Below, in pieces: positions 15,145-23,370 of a stretch of 38,347 nt of DNA; positions within the stretch are counted from its first letter, which is position 1; every line of letters begins with the position of its first letter. This DNA is from Veillonellales bacterium (GTDB lineage: Bacteria; Bacillota; Negativicutes; JAAYSF01), in assembly GCA_039680175.1 (NCBI GenBank), contig JBDKTO010000101.1, positions 1 to 38,347 on the forward strand, given 5' to 3'. A program made the position numbers and the translations under genes. The notes beneath the pieces were generated by a model. It had not been told where the DNA came from. It ran no database searches and worked only from the letters and a program-made list of their open reading frames with translations.

Positions 15145-15866
15145 AGGTTAGGTAAATACATAGAACCGCCGGACTCTCGCACGTCTCTTACGTTCCTTTC
15201 TCTGTGGGATTCGGTAACAGGAAGCTCGCCGATAATCAAAGAATTATCTTGTATCATCCTTTGCACCCCTGCCTCATATATTGCCTGTTGCGCCCTCCAA
15301 TCTCCAAGTTGAGGGTCAACTCTATACGCATAAACAAGAGCTCCGTCAATAACCACAGAATCATACTTTGCTGGTATATCTCCCGCAGTTGCGGCATCGG
15401 TTAAATCGGTAATAATCTTAACGTAATCTATGTACGTTGTTACTATCGCACTTGGACGAGGGTACAACATCAAGTAATTAGCGAATATTGTCCACAATAT
15501 CGCACTTCCGCTGTTGCTTGTTTCATCTGCTATCGCCCTCCTGAACCGTGCGTAATCAACGTACTTATATGTCCAATCATATGTTTTATCGTATAAAGAA
15601 ACTATCTTTGTTGTGTCTATATCTGTCGCTATCCCCCCCACACCGGTAAAGGCATAGCTAAAGGTACTCGCTATTGTAGGAAAATTTGCCTGTTTCTCAA
15701 GAAAACGCCAATGGAAATGCTGTTGCCTGTTTGAAATATCTTTTTGTATTAAATTGAGCCAACCCAATGCGGAAGAGCGATAAACAGTATCACTCGCACT
15801 TTTGTCAGCCAACCCTAAGAGTGTCGCTGAACCACATAATGTATTTAAGAAAGCAGCACCTGTCAT
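15141..15866 (-). CDS. Head-tail adaptor/connector protein, 241 aa
   Basis: It begins MTGAAFLNTLCGSATLLGLA, and the text that follows (SALGWLNLIQKDISNRQQHFHWRFLE, split here as SALGWLNLIQKDISN and HWRFLE) looks like the helical podovirus adaptor that docks under the portal. The C-terminal part has beta text with DDY-like connectors (AKYDSVVIDGALVYAYRVDP). The start at 15866 is chosen because GGAATTTT precedes it. Longer in-frame readings would run into the hairpin at 15884. It follows capsid genes and precedes the O-antigen polymerase, to which it is coupled by an ATGA overlap. Confidence 0.6.
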   Translation of the reverse strand: MTGAAFLNTLCGSATLLGLADKSASDTVYRSSALGWLNLIQKDISNRQQHFHWRFLEKQANFPTIASTFSYAFTGVGGIATDIDTTKIVSLYDKTYDWTYKYVDYARFRRAIADETSNSGSAILWTIFANYLMLYPRPSAIVTTYIDYVKIITDLTDAATAGDIPAKYDSVVIDGALVYAYRVDPQLGDWRAQQAIYEAGVQRMIQDNSLIIGELPVTESHRERNVRDVRESGGSMYLPNL

Positions 15867-15883
15867 AAAATTCCTTTTTTGGT

Positions 15884-15922
15884 AAGAGGGGCTGGGGATT
15901 GCTCCCCAACCCACTCTTTTTT
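15884..15922 (+). terminator. Long hairpin; intrinsic terminator in plus direction
   Basis: AAGAGGGGCTGGGGA (15884-15898) pairs across a TTGC loop with TCCCCAACCC and CTCTT (15903-15918, one bulge), a stem of about 15 bp. On the plus strand TTTTTT follows, a canonical terminator against antisense transcription. On the sense (minus) strand no U-run follows, so there it more likely acts as an mRNA stabilising or processing structure between the capsid-region genes and the adaptor. It fills most of the 62-nt gap. Confidence 0.65.
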
Positions 15923-15928
15923 AAAATC

Positions 15929-16498
15929 TTAGTACAACCATACTGGCATAAGTCCGTCTGTTGCTGTGTCACTAAGTAACACACCAATGTCAGCGCTTAT
16001 CACCGTACTTGCTGCATTCAAACTCGCCTTCGTTCCAAAACTACCGTATTGAGCAGTATCAGAACCATTTGGCACAAGTTGTTCACCTGATGCGGCAACT
16101 GAAGTGTCAACCTTCGCTAAAGCAAATCCATGTACTGCCATGTAACCCCAGTTCCTTGAACCTCCAATAAGCGATGAAGTATCTGCTGTCGCAATATCAG
16201 TTACAAGCACACCCGCATAAGACATTGCGGCTGAAACCGTGCAACGTGAAATAGTAACTCCATCAGCAGAGTTTAAATCCCACACAACGACATCACCGGA
16301 AGATAAACCGGCGACACTATTTCCACGCATAGCGTAGCGAACCCTCACTACATCTGTTGGCGGGGTAATACCCGTAGAACCTCCACCACCATAAATATCG
16401 TTGATATTCTGGGAAGTGGGTGCTTCTGCGTACACTAACGGTAAACCTCCAAGAAGAAGGAATACCGCAATGAAAATCGAAAAAATCTTTTTATTCAT
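15929..16498 (-). CDS. Signal-peptide protein after capsid gene, 189 aa
   Basis: A clear Sec signal peptide (MNKKIFSIFIAVFLLLGGLP, cleaved after LVYA before EAP) is followed by a 165-residue beta-rich domain (VVRVRYAMRGNSVAGLSSGD; VVWDLNSADGVTISRCTV; NWGYMAVHGFALAKVDTSVA). Proteins at this place, straight after the major capsid gene, are often decoration or head proteins, and the domain resembles those beta-rich virion proteins seen after capsid genes. An export signal on such a protein is odd. TAAGGAGGAAAACA precedes ATG. Confidence 0.6.
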   Translation of the reverse strand: MNKKIFSIFIAVFLLLGGLPLVYAEAPTSQNINDIYGGGGSTGITPPTDVVRVRYAMRGNSVAGLSSGDVVVWDLNSADGVTISRCTVSAAMSYAGVLVTDIATADTSSLIGGSRNWGYMAVHGFALAKVDTSVAASGEQLVPNGSDTAQYGSFGTKASLNAASTVISADIGVLLSDTATDGLMPVWLY

Positions 16499-16509
16499 TG
16501 TTTTCCTCC

Positions 16510-17565
16510 TTAACTTTCAGTTAATCCCGTTTTTAAACCATGTTGACGTAAACCACCAAACGTAAGATTGTAAGTCAAGTACGCTAAGATGTTGTACTGC
16601 AACTTATCACTTACCCTTACCGGCTCAAGTATCTGTAAAGGAATAGCGGTCTTGCCTTCGCCGATAGTCTTTACATTGCCGGTTGTTTTCGTTTTTGGCC
16701 CGGCAAGAATCTGAACACGAGCGTAGTTTGTGTTAATCACATAGCAATATGTAGCAGTTACATTACGATCTCCATACATTGTCGTATTACCAAATAAAAA
16801 GTTGTTAAACCCCATGTTGAGCATTTTGTCGTTTACCTGATAACGCTTCAATGTTTCTGCTCCTGAACCCATACGCGCAAGAACGCCGTTCGTAGTAATG
16901 CCTATATCGGGCATTTCATTAACAGCGCTTCCACCTTGTGAGCAAGTGTAAAGGAAACTCTGGAAAACGCCAATACCTGCTGCTCCTGATAAATCAGCTG
17001 CGGTGGTATTGTATTGCGTTTGCCACATAGCTGTTTTGTCTGATGTGCCAGGATACGATGAACGGGCAATGCCTCCCGTAGTCCTTGTCTGTGAGCCTGT
17101 CGCTGTCGCTTGAAGTTCTTCAACAATAGACGTAGGGTCAACTGCGGTAGAGGTTGCTTTCATAAGCGCGTCTGCAATCTTGTTAGGAAATGTATTTTTC
17201 AATTCCTCAAGTGCGTCCTCCGCTAATGATTGAATCCTCTTGTCCCCTGCGTTTTGGTCTTGTTCAACTAAATTAACCGGTACTGCGCCATCACACACAC
17301 TCTGCCCATAGTAAGCAGTCTTCACATTGTCCTGGAAAGTAGTAGATATTGCGGTGTGTTTATCTCTGTGGTCTACGTTTGAGTTTTGTCCCAAACGAAC
17401 ACGCTCATCAAATCTATTACCGCCAACAACAATCTTAACTCTGGCTTTATCGCCAAGCATGGCTAATACACCATTGTTAAGGAAGATATTTTCGAATACC
17501 TTCGGAGATTTTACTTCTAAGGTAAATGCTATGTCTCTGGCAATTCTGTCATACGATACGGACAT
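16510..17565 (-). CDS. Major capsid protein, HK97-fold candidate, 351 aa
   Basis: Size, position (directly after a Glu/Lys-rich scaffold and before head-tail genes) and text fit an HK97-type capsid protein. It has an N-arm, then FDERVRLGQNSNVDHRDKHT (extended loop) and an A-domain-like region (PDIGITTNGVLARMGSGAET; VTATYCYVINTNYARVQILA). No protease gene is nearby. AAAGGAGAACT precedes ATG and the stop is TAA. It should form the icosahedral shell. Assignment relies on context more than on a diagnostic motif. Confidence 0.75.
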   Translation of the reverse strand: MSVSYDRIARDIAFTLEVKSPKVFENIFLNNGVLAMLGDKARVKIVVGGNRFDERVRLGQNSNVDHRDKHTAISTTFQDNVKTAYYGQSVCDGAVPVNLVEQDQNAGDKRIQSLAEDALEELKNTFPNKIADALMKATSTAVDPTSIVEELQATATGSQTRTTGGIARSSYPGTSDKTAMWQTQYNTTAADLSGAAGIGVFQSFLYTCSQGGSAVNEMPDIGITTNGVLARMGSGAETLKRYQVNDKMLNMGFNNFLFGNTTMYGDRNVTATYCYVINTNYARVQILAGPKTKTTGNVKTIGEGKTAIPLQILEPVRVSDKLQYNILAYLTYNLTFGGLRQHGLKTGLTES

Positions 17566-17574
17566 AGTTCTCCT

Positions 17575-18573
17575 TTAGTTAGGTTTCCAATCGGGATGTT
17601 TCTTCATGTAATCTAAAATCCTCCCCTCGCTCCATTCTTCGTTCGGGGTTTCTTCCTTACCAGTCGTTACATCGTCGCTCTCAATCGCAGCGTTTTTAAG
17701 TTTATTCAAACGTGATTTTTCTTCTTCTTTCCCTTTGCGCTCTCCGAGTTTAAAACCTTCTTCGCTTAATGCTAATCGCAGAAGCTTGACATGGCCAAGC
17801 CTTGCATCTTCTGGATGAGTTTCAAGATATTTAGAGATTTTCCCTACTCCGGTAGAAAGATTGTTCTCATCCTTTCCATTCTCGCCGTAAGCAAGTTTAT
17901 ATGTTTCTTCGCAGAGTTTCTTCGCTTCTTTCTCCTGCGTTGAAACAAAATTGTTCGCCTGCTCTTGGCTTACCTTCTGCCGGTCATACTCTTCGATACT
18001 CGCTTTCGCCTCATCTTGCGCGAATTTCTTAGCCATGCGATATTGCGCCTTTAACCAGCCATCGGTGGTAGTTAAATCCAAATCTTTCAACAATTCGGAA
18101 AGTTTTTCTTCAGGGTTCTGCTTCTTTGTTTCTTCTTTTTTAGCTTCCTCGTTAAAACCCATCGTCTTTAACTGCTGGTTTATCTGTTGCTCGTTGTAGC
18201 CCTGCTTCGATAAGACTACTCGGATTACATCGGGGTCAGATAAGAGTTGTTCTCGTTCTCTCTGTGCGTCTTCAAGCTGTTTTTTTATCTCATTACGCTG
18301 CTGGATTGTTTTGAAAAAACGCTGGTAAGGAATAGGATTTTTAGATTGAAGTAAACCATCCTCTTCCTTTTCTTCCTCTGATTTTTCGGTTTCGGCGCCC
18401 GCCTCTTCCTCTTGTGCTTTTTCAACATCACCCGTTGCATCAGAGTGCTCTTTGCCTGCTGAAGATTCAGGCGAGTTTTTAGCTTCCTCTTGAGCGTCTG
18501 GGGATTGCTTTAGAATGTCTTCTGTGGGCGAATCCTCGTTCAGCTCTTTTACTTCCGTATTTGTGTCTAACAT
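17575..18573 (-). CDS. Scaffolding protein, 332 aa
   Basis: It is strongly acidic at residues 1-75 (runs such as EKSEEEKEEDGLL), then a coiled coil at about 85-125 (FFKTIQQRNEIKKQLEDAQR), a middle helical domain and a basic patch near 285-300 (GERKGKEEEKSRLNKLK). A high charge, long helix and place between portal and capsid are hallmarks of phage scaffolds that guide procapsid assembly. The ATG is preceded by AAAGGAGTTAACC. The upstream 65-nt gap holds a small CCGTTA-ACG-TAACGG hairpin (18618-18632). Confidence 0.75.
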   Translation of the reverse strand: MLDTNTEVKELNEDSPTEDILKQSPDAQEEAKNSPESSAGKEHSDATGDVEKAQEEEAGAETEKSEEEKEEDGLLQSKNPIPYQRFFKTIQQRNEIKKQLEDAQREREQLLSDPDVIRVVLSKQGYNEQQINQQLKTMGFNEEAKKEETKKQNPEEKLSELLKDLDLTTTDGWLKAQYRMAKKFAQDEAKASIEEYDRQKVSQEQANNFVSTQEKEAKKLCEETYKLAYGENGKDENNLSTGVGKISKYLETHPEDARLGHVKLLRLALSEEGFKLGERKGKEEEKSRLNKLKNAAIESDDVTTGKEETPNEEWSEGRILDYMKKHPDWKPN

Positions 18574-18638
18574 GGTTAACTCCTTTGTTGCTCGCCCGTT
18601 AAAGACGGCGGCTCTTTCCGTTAACGTAACGGTACGAT

Positions 18639-18824
18639 CTATTTAGACATATGCGCTTGTTTTATTTTTTCATTAACTGACATTTTCTTTTTCTTTTTTT
18701 TAGACAATCCCGCCTTGTTAAGGGCTATCGCTATGGACTGTTTCTGCGGGTATTTGCCAGTGTGCATAAGTTCGGAAATATTCTTGCCTATAGCTTTATT
18801 ACTTTTCCCCGTCATCAATGGCAT
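18639..18824 (-). CDS. Small basic virion-operon protein, 61 aa
   Basis: MPLMTGKSNKAIGKNISELM begins a Lys-rich protein with a KYPQKQSIAIALNKAG segment and a KKKKKK run. This is a widespread small phage protein type found near the portal/scaffold genes; its role is unknown, and DNA binding or virion packing is possible. The start at 18824 is chosen because GGAGAAGGGT precedes it. It overlaps the end of the 45-aa gene in another frame. Confidence 0.6.
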   Translation of the reverse strand: MPLMTGKSNKAIGKNISELMHTGKYPQKQSIAIALNKAGLSKKKKKKMSVNEKIKQAHMSK

Positions 18825-18936
18825 ACCCTTCTCCTTTTTTATAAAGCGGTTCGTTAACATAAGGCTCTCCGTTAGCATTTGTTTTTTTCTTAACTTCAAC
18901 TTTCTTTGCCTCTTTTACTTCTTCCTTTTTAGCCAT
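18799..18936 (-). CDS. Small Lys/Glu-rich protein, 45 aa
   Basis: The N-terminal half is a charged helix (MAKKEEVKEAKKVEVKKKT), then NANGEPYVNEPLYKKGEGYA and a short acidic end. A GGAGGGGTAT ribosome site precedes ATG. Its 3' part overlaps the 61-aa gene by 26 nt and carries that gene's ribosome site. No family is recognised. Confidence 0.55.
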   Translation of the reverse strand: MAKKEEVKEAKKVEVKKKTNANGEPYVNEPLYKKGEGYAIDDGEK

Positions 18937-18945
18937 ATACCCCTC

Positions 18946-19116
18946 CTACTTTTTTAATCCTTCGATGTAAGCGATTATTTTTTCTTTGCAGAAAGCGCAC
19001 ACATCGTAAGGAAGCTTTACCGGCTTACCGTTGCTATCAACAAAACTTATGACAAACATATCTTTCCCTGGAGTAGTTTCTCTCGGACATAGGTCGCAAA
19101 AATATCTTGTACTCAT
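18946..19116 (-). CDS. Small zinc-ribbon-like protein, 56 aa
   Basis: Two CxxC pairs (CDLC at residues 7-10 and CAFC near 40-43) suggest a zinc ribbon, separated by a beta segment (KDMFVISFVDSNGKPVKLPY). GAGGGTAATT precedes ATG and the stop is TAG. It lies between the small hypothetical gene 19119-19379 and the 45-aa gene. A structural zinc site is likely. The function is unknown. Confidence 0.65.
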   Translation of the reverse strand: MSTRYFCDLCPRETTPGKDMFVISFVDSNGKPVKLPYDVCAFCKEKIIAYIEGLKK

Positions 19117-19118
19117 AA

Positions 19119-19379
19119 TTACCCTCGCTCCATTTTTCTATGTTGAGAGTCACGGTATTCTTTTTCTACACCGTAATACTCATTAGTTATTTTTTCCCTG
19201 TCCTTTGGGTTTTTAAATCTGCTTAATTGCCCGTTTATCTTGTCGAGCTTATTACATATAGAGAAATCACCACGTTGCGCTCCCTTTGCCTTAGACAGTC
19301 CGCTTTGAATATCTTCATGCTTTCGTATCGCTTCCGCGGTAAGCCGTGAACGCTCGTAATCGTCATACTCTTTAGCCAT
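19119..19379 (-). CDS. Hypothetical protein after portal, 86 aa
   Basis: A charged, helical protein (YERSRLTAEAIRKHEDIQSG; NEYYGVEKEYRDSQHRKMER). Its start overlaps the portal stop by 8 nt, so translation is coupled. A G-run at the portal end may act as the ribosome site. No family is recognised. A chaperone or head accessory would fit the place. Confidence 0.6.
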   Translation of the reverse strand: MAKEYDDYERSRLTAEAIRKHEDIQSGLSKAKGAQRGDFSICNKLDKINGQLSRFKNPKDREKITNEYYGVEKEYRDSQHRKMERG

Positions 19380-21162
19380 TTAACCCCCCCATCGCTTGGT
19401 TATTTATGCCTCTTTCTATGGCCGGCTCATTCGGTACTCCCGAAGAATTATTTTTTATAGCTGATTGCGCCTGTGCCATAGCTTTTATCTGGTCTATTTG
19501 CGCTTGTTGCTGGGGTGTTAAATTTATAAAATATTTTTCTGGGTCAGGAAGTGCGTCAAAAGTATTAAGATAATCTTGTGCTAATATAGCGAAATCAACA
19601 TCCTTTCCCTTTTCATTTATCAACGGCCTTAATCCCTGTAACAGCATAAGCGCTTCTGACAACTGTTTTCTTATTACCGCATAATCAGGGCGGGCTGCGG
19701 AGGTAATGTCGCAATCATAGAGATAGTCGGTATCTACATCGCCTACTATTTCCCCTTGCAGGCTTAAACCGTTTTCGCCTCCCAACTGCAATTTTTTTCC
19801 CGTTACTATCTCTCCGGTGACAGGATCGCGAACATCTTTACCGGTTATTTTTATAACCATTTCCGGTGAGCCGAAATTATATATATTTGATACGGTGAGC
19901 CTTAATTGCTTACGCACAAAATCCCTGATAGCGTCCTGCATACCGCTTGAGCGCATATAGTCACCGGCTGCCTGCGCTTTTTCTGTTTCGGCAAACTCAA
20001 CATCAGCCTGGCCGCCTCTTCCGCCAGTAACAGACAGAAGAAGTTTTAAATAATTGCGAACATTTTCTATATTCGCGTACACATCCTTTCCCATAGGATT
20101 AGATGAAATTTGCGCATAGACACCAGAGCTTACCGGCTTATTGGTGTAGACAATTCCGTCTATTTCGTTGAGCGGCAACGTTTGTTTTCCGCTTTCTTCA
20201 AGGGCGTCTTTCCAGACTAAATGCTGACGGCGCGTTCTATCAACGTGTTTCTTCCAAAGTTCATTAAGATATTGCAATTCTTTTTGAGCGTTATAGGCGA
20301 GCTTACCGTGAGAGACTGCGTACAGCTCGTCAGGGGTTTTTGTGAAGCGTATCAAAGCGGCTGGTATTTGTTTGTAATCTGTCTTATCCCAAAATATGGG
20401 CTCGTCCCACTCGTCAACATAGCAAAGCTTCCATATCCCGCTATCAAGGGCGCAAAAATGTTCATAAAGGTTTATCGTTACTTTTCGTTTATCGTTATCC
20501 CTGCCAGAAAAGTAGCGTATAAATTCCTGCGGTAGCTCATAGAGATTGCTTCCAAGAAGTTCATCGAGCGTGCGTTTATTGAAAAATGTAATGCGTTGCC
20601 CTAAGTGAAATGGTTTTGTATGGTCAAGATACACATCTTTCGGAGATGCCCGTTGCAAAACAGGACGCTCAAATTTTAAATATTCTTCAGTTTCTATGTT
20701 TTCGTTACTCGAACCAGCGGTCTTTCCGGTATAAAGATTAGCTTTCGGAGTTACAAATCCTCTACGTGAGTTATACCCTACTTTCATCACGCCATAGCCA
20801 TAACCCAAAAAAGCGTCTAAGATACAGAGCTGGTTTTCTATTTTCCAATCATCATTTATATAATGCTTAGCCACTCCCTCGATGACGTTCGCTGAATATT
20901 CAGAACCGCCTGAAGTTTTTTTGATTATCGGGCGAGGGAATTGGTAGAACAATGACGGAAGCAACGTCTGTACGGCAATAAGCATGTAATTTTCATACAC
21001 ATCAACGCTGTCATTATTTTTAACATCACCTAAAACCCCATGGTACATATTGATAACATCAGTGGGGCAGTTGAGCGTATTGACTTTCTTGTCGTGCTCT
21101 TCCTTGCTCTCTTTTATAAACCCCTTGTAGTAACTGAAATCTTTTTCTGAAAGTTTTTGCAT
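19372..21162 (-). CDS. Portal protein, 596 aa
   Basis: Position after the large terminase, length of ~600 aa and text typical of podovirus portals support this: an N-terminal helical clip, a stem region with YLNELWKKHVDRTRRQHLVW, then SNPMGKDVYANIENVRNYLK and AETEKAQAAGDYMRSSGMQD, and a Gln/Ala-rich helical C-terminal tail (LTPQQQAQIDQIKAMAQAQS). It should form the dodecameric ring through which DNA enters and leaves. It ends in an acidic/Asn-Gly-rich tail. Confidence 0.85.
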   Translation of the reverse strand: MQKLSEKDFSYYKGFIKESKEEHDKKVNTLNCPTDVINMYHGVLGDVKNNDSVDVYENYMLIAVQTLLPSLFYQFPRPIIKKTSGGSEYSANVIEGVAKHYINDDWKIENQLCILDAFLGYGYGVMKVGYNSRRGFVTPKANLYTGKTAGSSNENIETEEYLKFERPVLQRASPKDVYLDHTKPFHLGQRITFFNKRTLDELLGSNLYELPQEFIRYFSGRDNDKRKVTINLYEHFCALDSGIWKLCYVDEWDEPIFWDKTDYKQIPAALIRFTKTPDELYAVSHGKLAYNAQKELQYLNELWKKHVDRTRRQHLVWKDALEESGKQTLPLNEIDGIVYTNKPVSSGVYAQISSNPMGKDVYANIENVRNYLKLLLSVTGGRGGQADVEFAETEKAQAAGDYMRSSGMQDAIRDFVRKQLRLTVSNIYNFGSPEMVIKITGKDVRDPVTGEIVTGKKLQLGGENGLSLQGEIVGDVDTDYLYDCDITSAARPDYAVIRKQLSEALMLLQGLRPLINEKGKDVDFAILAQDYLNTFDALPDPEKYFINLTPQQQAQIDQIKAMAQAQSAIKNNSSGVPNEPAIERGINNQAMGGLNG

Positions 21163-21164
21163 TT

Positions 21165-22856
21165 CTACCTCACAGATAAATTCTTTTTATATTTTGAACG
21201 CCAATCATCTTTATTTTTTTCTTGCTCTTGTAAATAAGCGGCGAGGGAGTCTTTTTCAGGTTTTGGTTCAGAAACTTTATCTTTCCAATTACCTTCGATT
21301 ACTGCTTGATTTGCTACACCTAAAGACATAACCTCATCATCAAGTTTTCCTTCTTGAGCCGAGCACGTTCCGTCTTCATTGATAACAAAAGTAATATGTT
21401 CATCTACTGTGAAAAGCGAATTTATTTTTAATCCTCCGTTGATGGCAATAGAGAGATTATCAACCAGGAATGGTTTCGTCTTAGCCGACGTTTGCCAGCC
21501 TATTTTCTTTGTCCATTGATTTGCTTCTTTATCGTAGATTTTTCTATAAAAAATGTTTGAGTAAATATCCTTCAGCACCGTAAGAACAGTAAGCCCATGG
21601 TTATTAACCTCAACGGATATAAGTGCTTCGTTGTATTTAATTCCAAAAAGTTTAAGCTCGTATGCGAACAACTCCGGCTCTATCTTTCCTCGGTACTTAG
21701 CTACCTGCTCCAATCCTATTGGATCGATTATTTGCGCAACCGAGTTATCACCTTTCTCTAACCCTTCAGCCACATCAGCCCCTATGATGTAACTTCTTCC
21801 TACCACCGGCTCTTTAAAAATCTCCCAGTTGCCTTCAGTACGTATTGGTTTTATGGTCTTTGCTTTTAAATCCAGAAGAACGTCGATATTAAATCTACCC
21901 CTTCCAGAAACAAGAAACGCCTGCATGGGGTATGCGGGGTATTCTTGCTTAAACAAAACATCGTCGCCTTTTAAATTATTATTGATAACGAGTCTGCGCC
22001 AATACATTTGGTCGTCAGATAACTCGCATTTAGCATTGATTAAAACATCTTGCTTGTATTTAACTTCCTGCGGTGTAAGAGTAAAATATTTAGGAGCGGG
22101 GGAAGAATAATCAGGATTTTCAAACCATGCTATGAATAATGGTGTCCAATCGTTTAATCCTTTTTCGGCACTATCCCATAGTTCTTGAAAGTAATTGCCA
22201 ATGCCATTAGCAGTGCTCTCGGCGATTATCATTGTGTTTGGTTTCATCGGCACAGTTTGCAAGAGCCCTGCCATAAGAGCTTTGACTTTGTTAGGAGGGA
22301 AAAAGGCTACTTCTGATAGATGAACACATTGATACGTATATTTACGCCCCGCGTTTTCGTTGTTCGCCGTGTCAATAAGAATTTGAGAATGTAATGCTTC
22401 AAACTCTATCTTTTTTTCATTTGATTTTTTCTCTATAGGTTTTAAATGCACTGGCATTTTTTCATGATAAAGCTTCACAATATCAAGAAGGTAATTTGAG
22501 CCGTCAACATCATCGGCAATGATAAGACCGTTTATTCCTTCTCGTTGAGAAGTGGTGGCGTAAATAACCCCATCAGAAATAGTTGATATGCCTAACTGGC
22601 GGGCTTTCAGAATAACAATCCGTATAGGTTTATTTTGGTTTTTGAGCTCTGCTATCAAAGCAAGGAGGCGCTTTTGAGCAAAGTTAAGTTCAATGGGGAT
22701 TATTGAACCCTCTTTTGTTTTGATGAAAAGATAATTACTCTCTAATATCCAAAGAGGATTACGCTTAGACAAATCGGCTTCGCAAAGTTTCAATAAGCCC
22801 TCGCAGCTCTCCTTCGGGTATTCCTTGAGTAAGGTTGAAATAGTTTTCTGCTCCAA
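21165..22856 (-). CDS. terL: Terminase large subunit, 563 aa
   Basis: An ATPase domain with a Walker A-like KARQLGIST at residues 84-92 and a Walker B-like HLSEVAFF near 180 is followed by an RNase H-like nuclease domain (GADVAEGLEKGDNS near 365, then VEVNNHG, and DDEVMSLGVA near 510). It cuts and pumps phage DNA through the portal. The best start is a TTG at 22854-22856 because AAAGGAGAAGGAT lies just before it and there is no ATG before residue ~130. That gives a 92-nt overlap with the small-terminase gene. The N-terminal DLSKRNPLWILESNYLFIKT is usual for this family. Confidence 0.95.
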   Translation of the reverse strand: MEQKTISTLLKEYPKESCEGLLKLCEADLSKRNPLWILESNYLFIKTKEGSIIPIELNFAQKRLLALIAELKNQNKPIRIVILKARQLGISTISDGVIYATTSQREGINGLIIADDVDGSNYLLDIVKLYHEKMPVHLKPIEKKSNEKKIEFEALHSQILIDTANNENAGRKYTYQCVHLSEVAFFPPNKVKALMAGLLQTVPMKPNTMIIAESTANGIGNYFQELWDSAEKGLNDWTPLFIAWFENPDYSSPAPKYFTLTPQEVKYKQDVLINAKCELSDDQMYWRRLVINNNLKGDDVLFKQEYPAYPMQAFLVSGRGRFNIDVLLDLKAKTIKPIRTEGNWEIFKEPVVGRSYIIGADVAEGLEKGDNSVAQIIDPIGLEQVAKYRGKIEPELFAYELKLFGIKYNEALISVEVNNHGLTVLTVLKDIYSNIFYRKIYDKEANQWTKKIGWQTSAKTKPFLVDNLSIAINGGLKINSLFTVDEHITFVINEDGTCSAQEGKLDDEVMSLGVANQAVIEGNWKDKVSEPKPEKDSLAAYLQEQEKNKDDWRSKYKKNLSVR

Positions 22857-23115
22857 ATCCTTCTCCTTTTAATTGGTCAGGCAATATCTTTTTTAAAATA
22901 GCAATTAAAACATTGTTATCGTGATAGGCTAAATCAACTGCATGTTCAATTAAATGTATGCCATTATGCTTTTCTTTTGCTCTCTCCAACGCTTCACGCA
23001 GCATTTCTGCTTCTGGTTTCCGTGGTCGTCCTTTAGGATTTCCAGTAACCCCCTTTTTCCAACGATTAGGGTATTTTTCTGTTTTTGTTTGCTTTTCAGT
23101 CGAAGAGTCAATCAT
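22765..23115 (-). CDS. Small terminase-like protein (DUF5681-type N terminus), 116 aa
   Basis: The N-terminal motif WKKGVTGNPKGRPRKP matches the DUF5681 pattern often found in proteins encoded just before large terminases. The C-terminal part is helical (ALERAKEKHNGIHLIEHAVD). It probably recognises phage DNA for packaging. The start at 23115 overlaps the stop region of the 54-aa gene (GATGATTGA). A longer in-frame start at 23130 is possible but has no ribosome site. Confidence 0.7.
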   Translation of the reverse strand: MIDSSTEKQTKTEKYPNRWKKGVTGNPKGRPRKPEAEMLREALERAKEKHNGIHLIEHAVDLAYHDNNVLIAILKKILPDQLKGEGFGAENYFNLTQGIPEGELRGLIETLRSRFV

Positions 23116-23272
23116 CGAGAACCTCAACACTGATTTTTAATCTTTTCTTTGCCGGTACAGCGAAAGCACTTACCTGCTCTTGCATATTGACTTTTAAAAT
23201 CAAAGTCGCTTCCCCGTCCTCGTCAGTAACAAATTTATTTTTTATGGCTTCAAAGGTTAAAGGTTTTGACAT
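23108..23272 (-). CDS. Small hypothetical protein, 54 aa
   Basis: MSKPLTFEAIKNKFVTDEDG begins an acidic/basic mixed protein with a beta strand (EATLILKVNMQEQ) and a second one (KRLKISVEVLDD). It overlaps the small-terminase gene by 8 nt. No good ribosome site is seen, since the region just upstream is an inverted repeat (23284-23336). It reads as a plausible, compact beta protein, perhaps regulatory. No family is recognised. Confidence 0.5.
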   Translation of the reverse strand: MSKPLTFEAIKNKFVTDEDGEATLILKVNMQEQVSAFAVPAKKRLKISVEVLDD

Positions 23273-23283
23273 GTTTAAACTAC

Positions 23284-23336
23284 GGCCAAGTCACCACCTC
23301 TGGGTCTTTATTATTTATCGTGTGGGTTGCTTGGCC
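23284..23336. repeat. Inverted repeat GGCCAAG/CTTGGCC upstream of packaging genes
   Basis: A 7-bp perfect inverted repeat (23284-23290 and 23330-23336) encloses 39 nt and lies in the 98-nt gap between the sigma-like gene and the 54-aa gene. The 3' arm on the transcript ends 11 nt before the ATG at 23272. It could be an RNA stem affecting translation or a protein site at the head of the late operon. Confidence 0.4.
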
Positions 23337-23370
23337 TTGGTTAGTATTTACACTATGAAAAATGTGTTTT

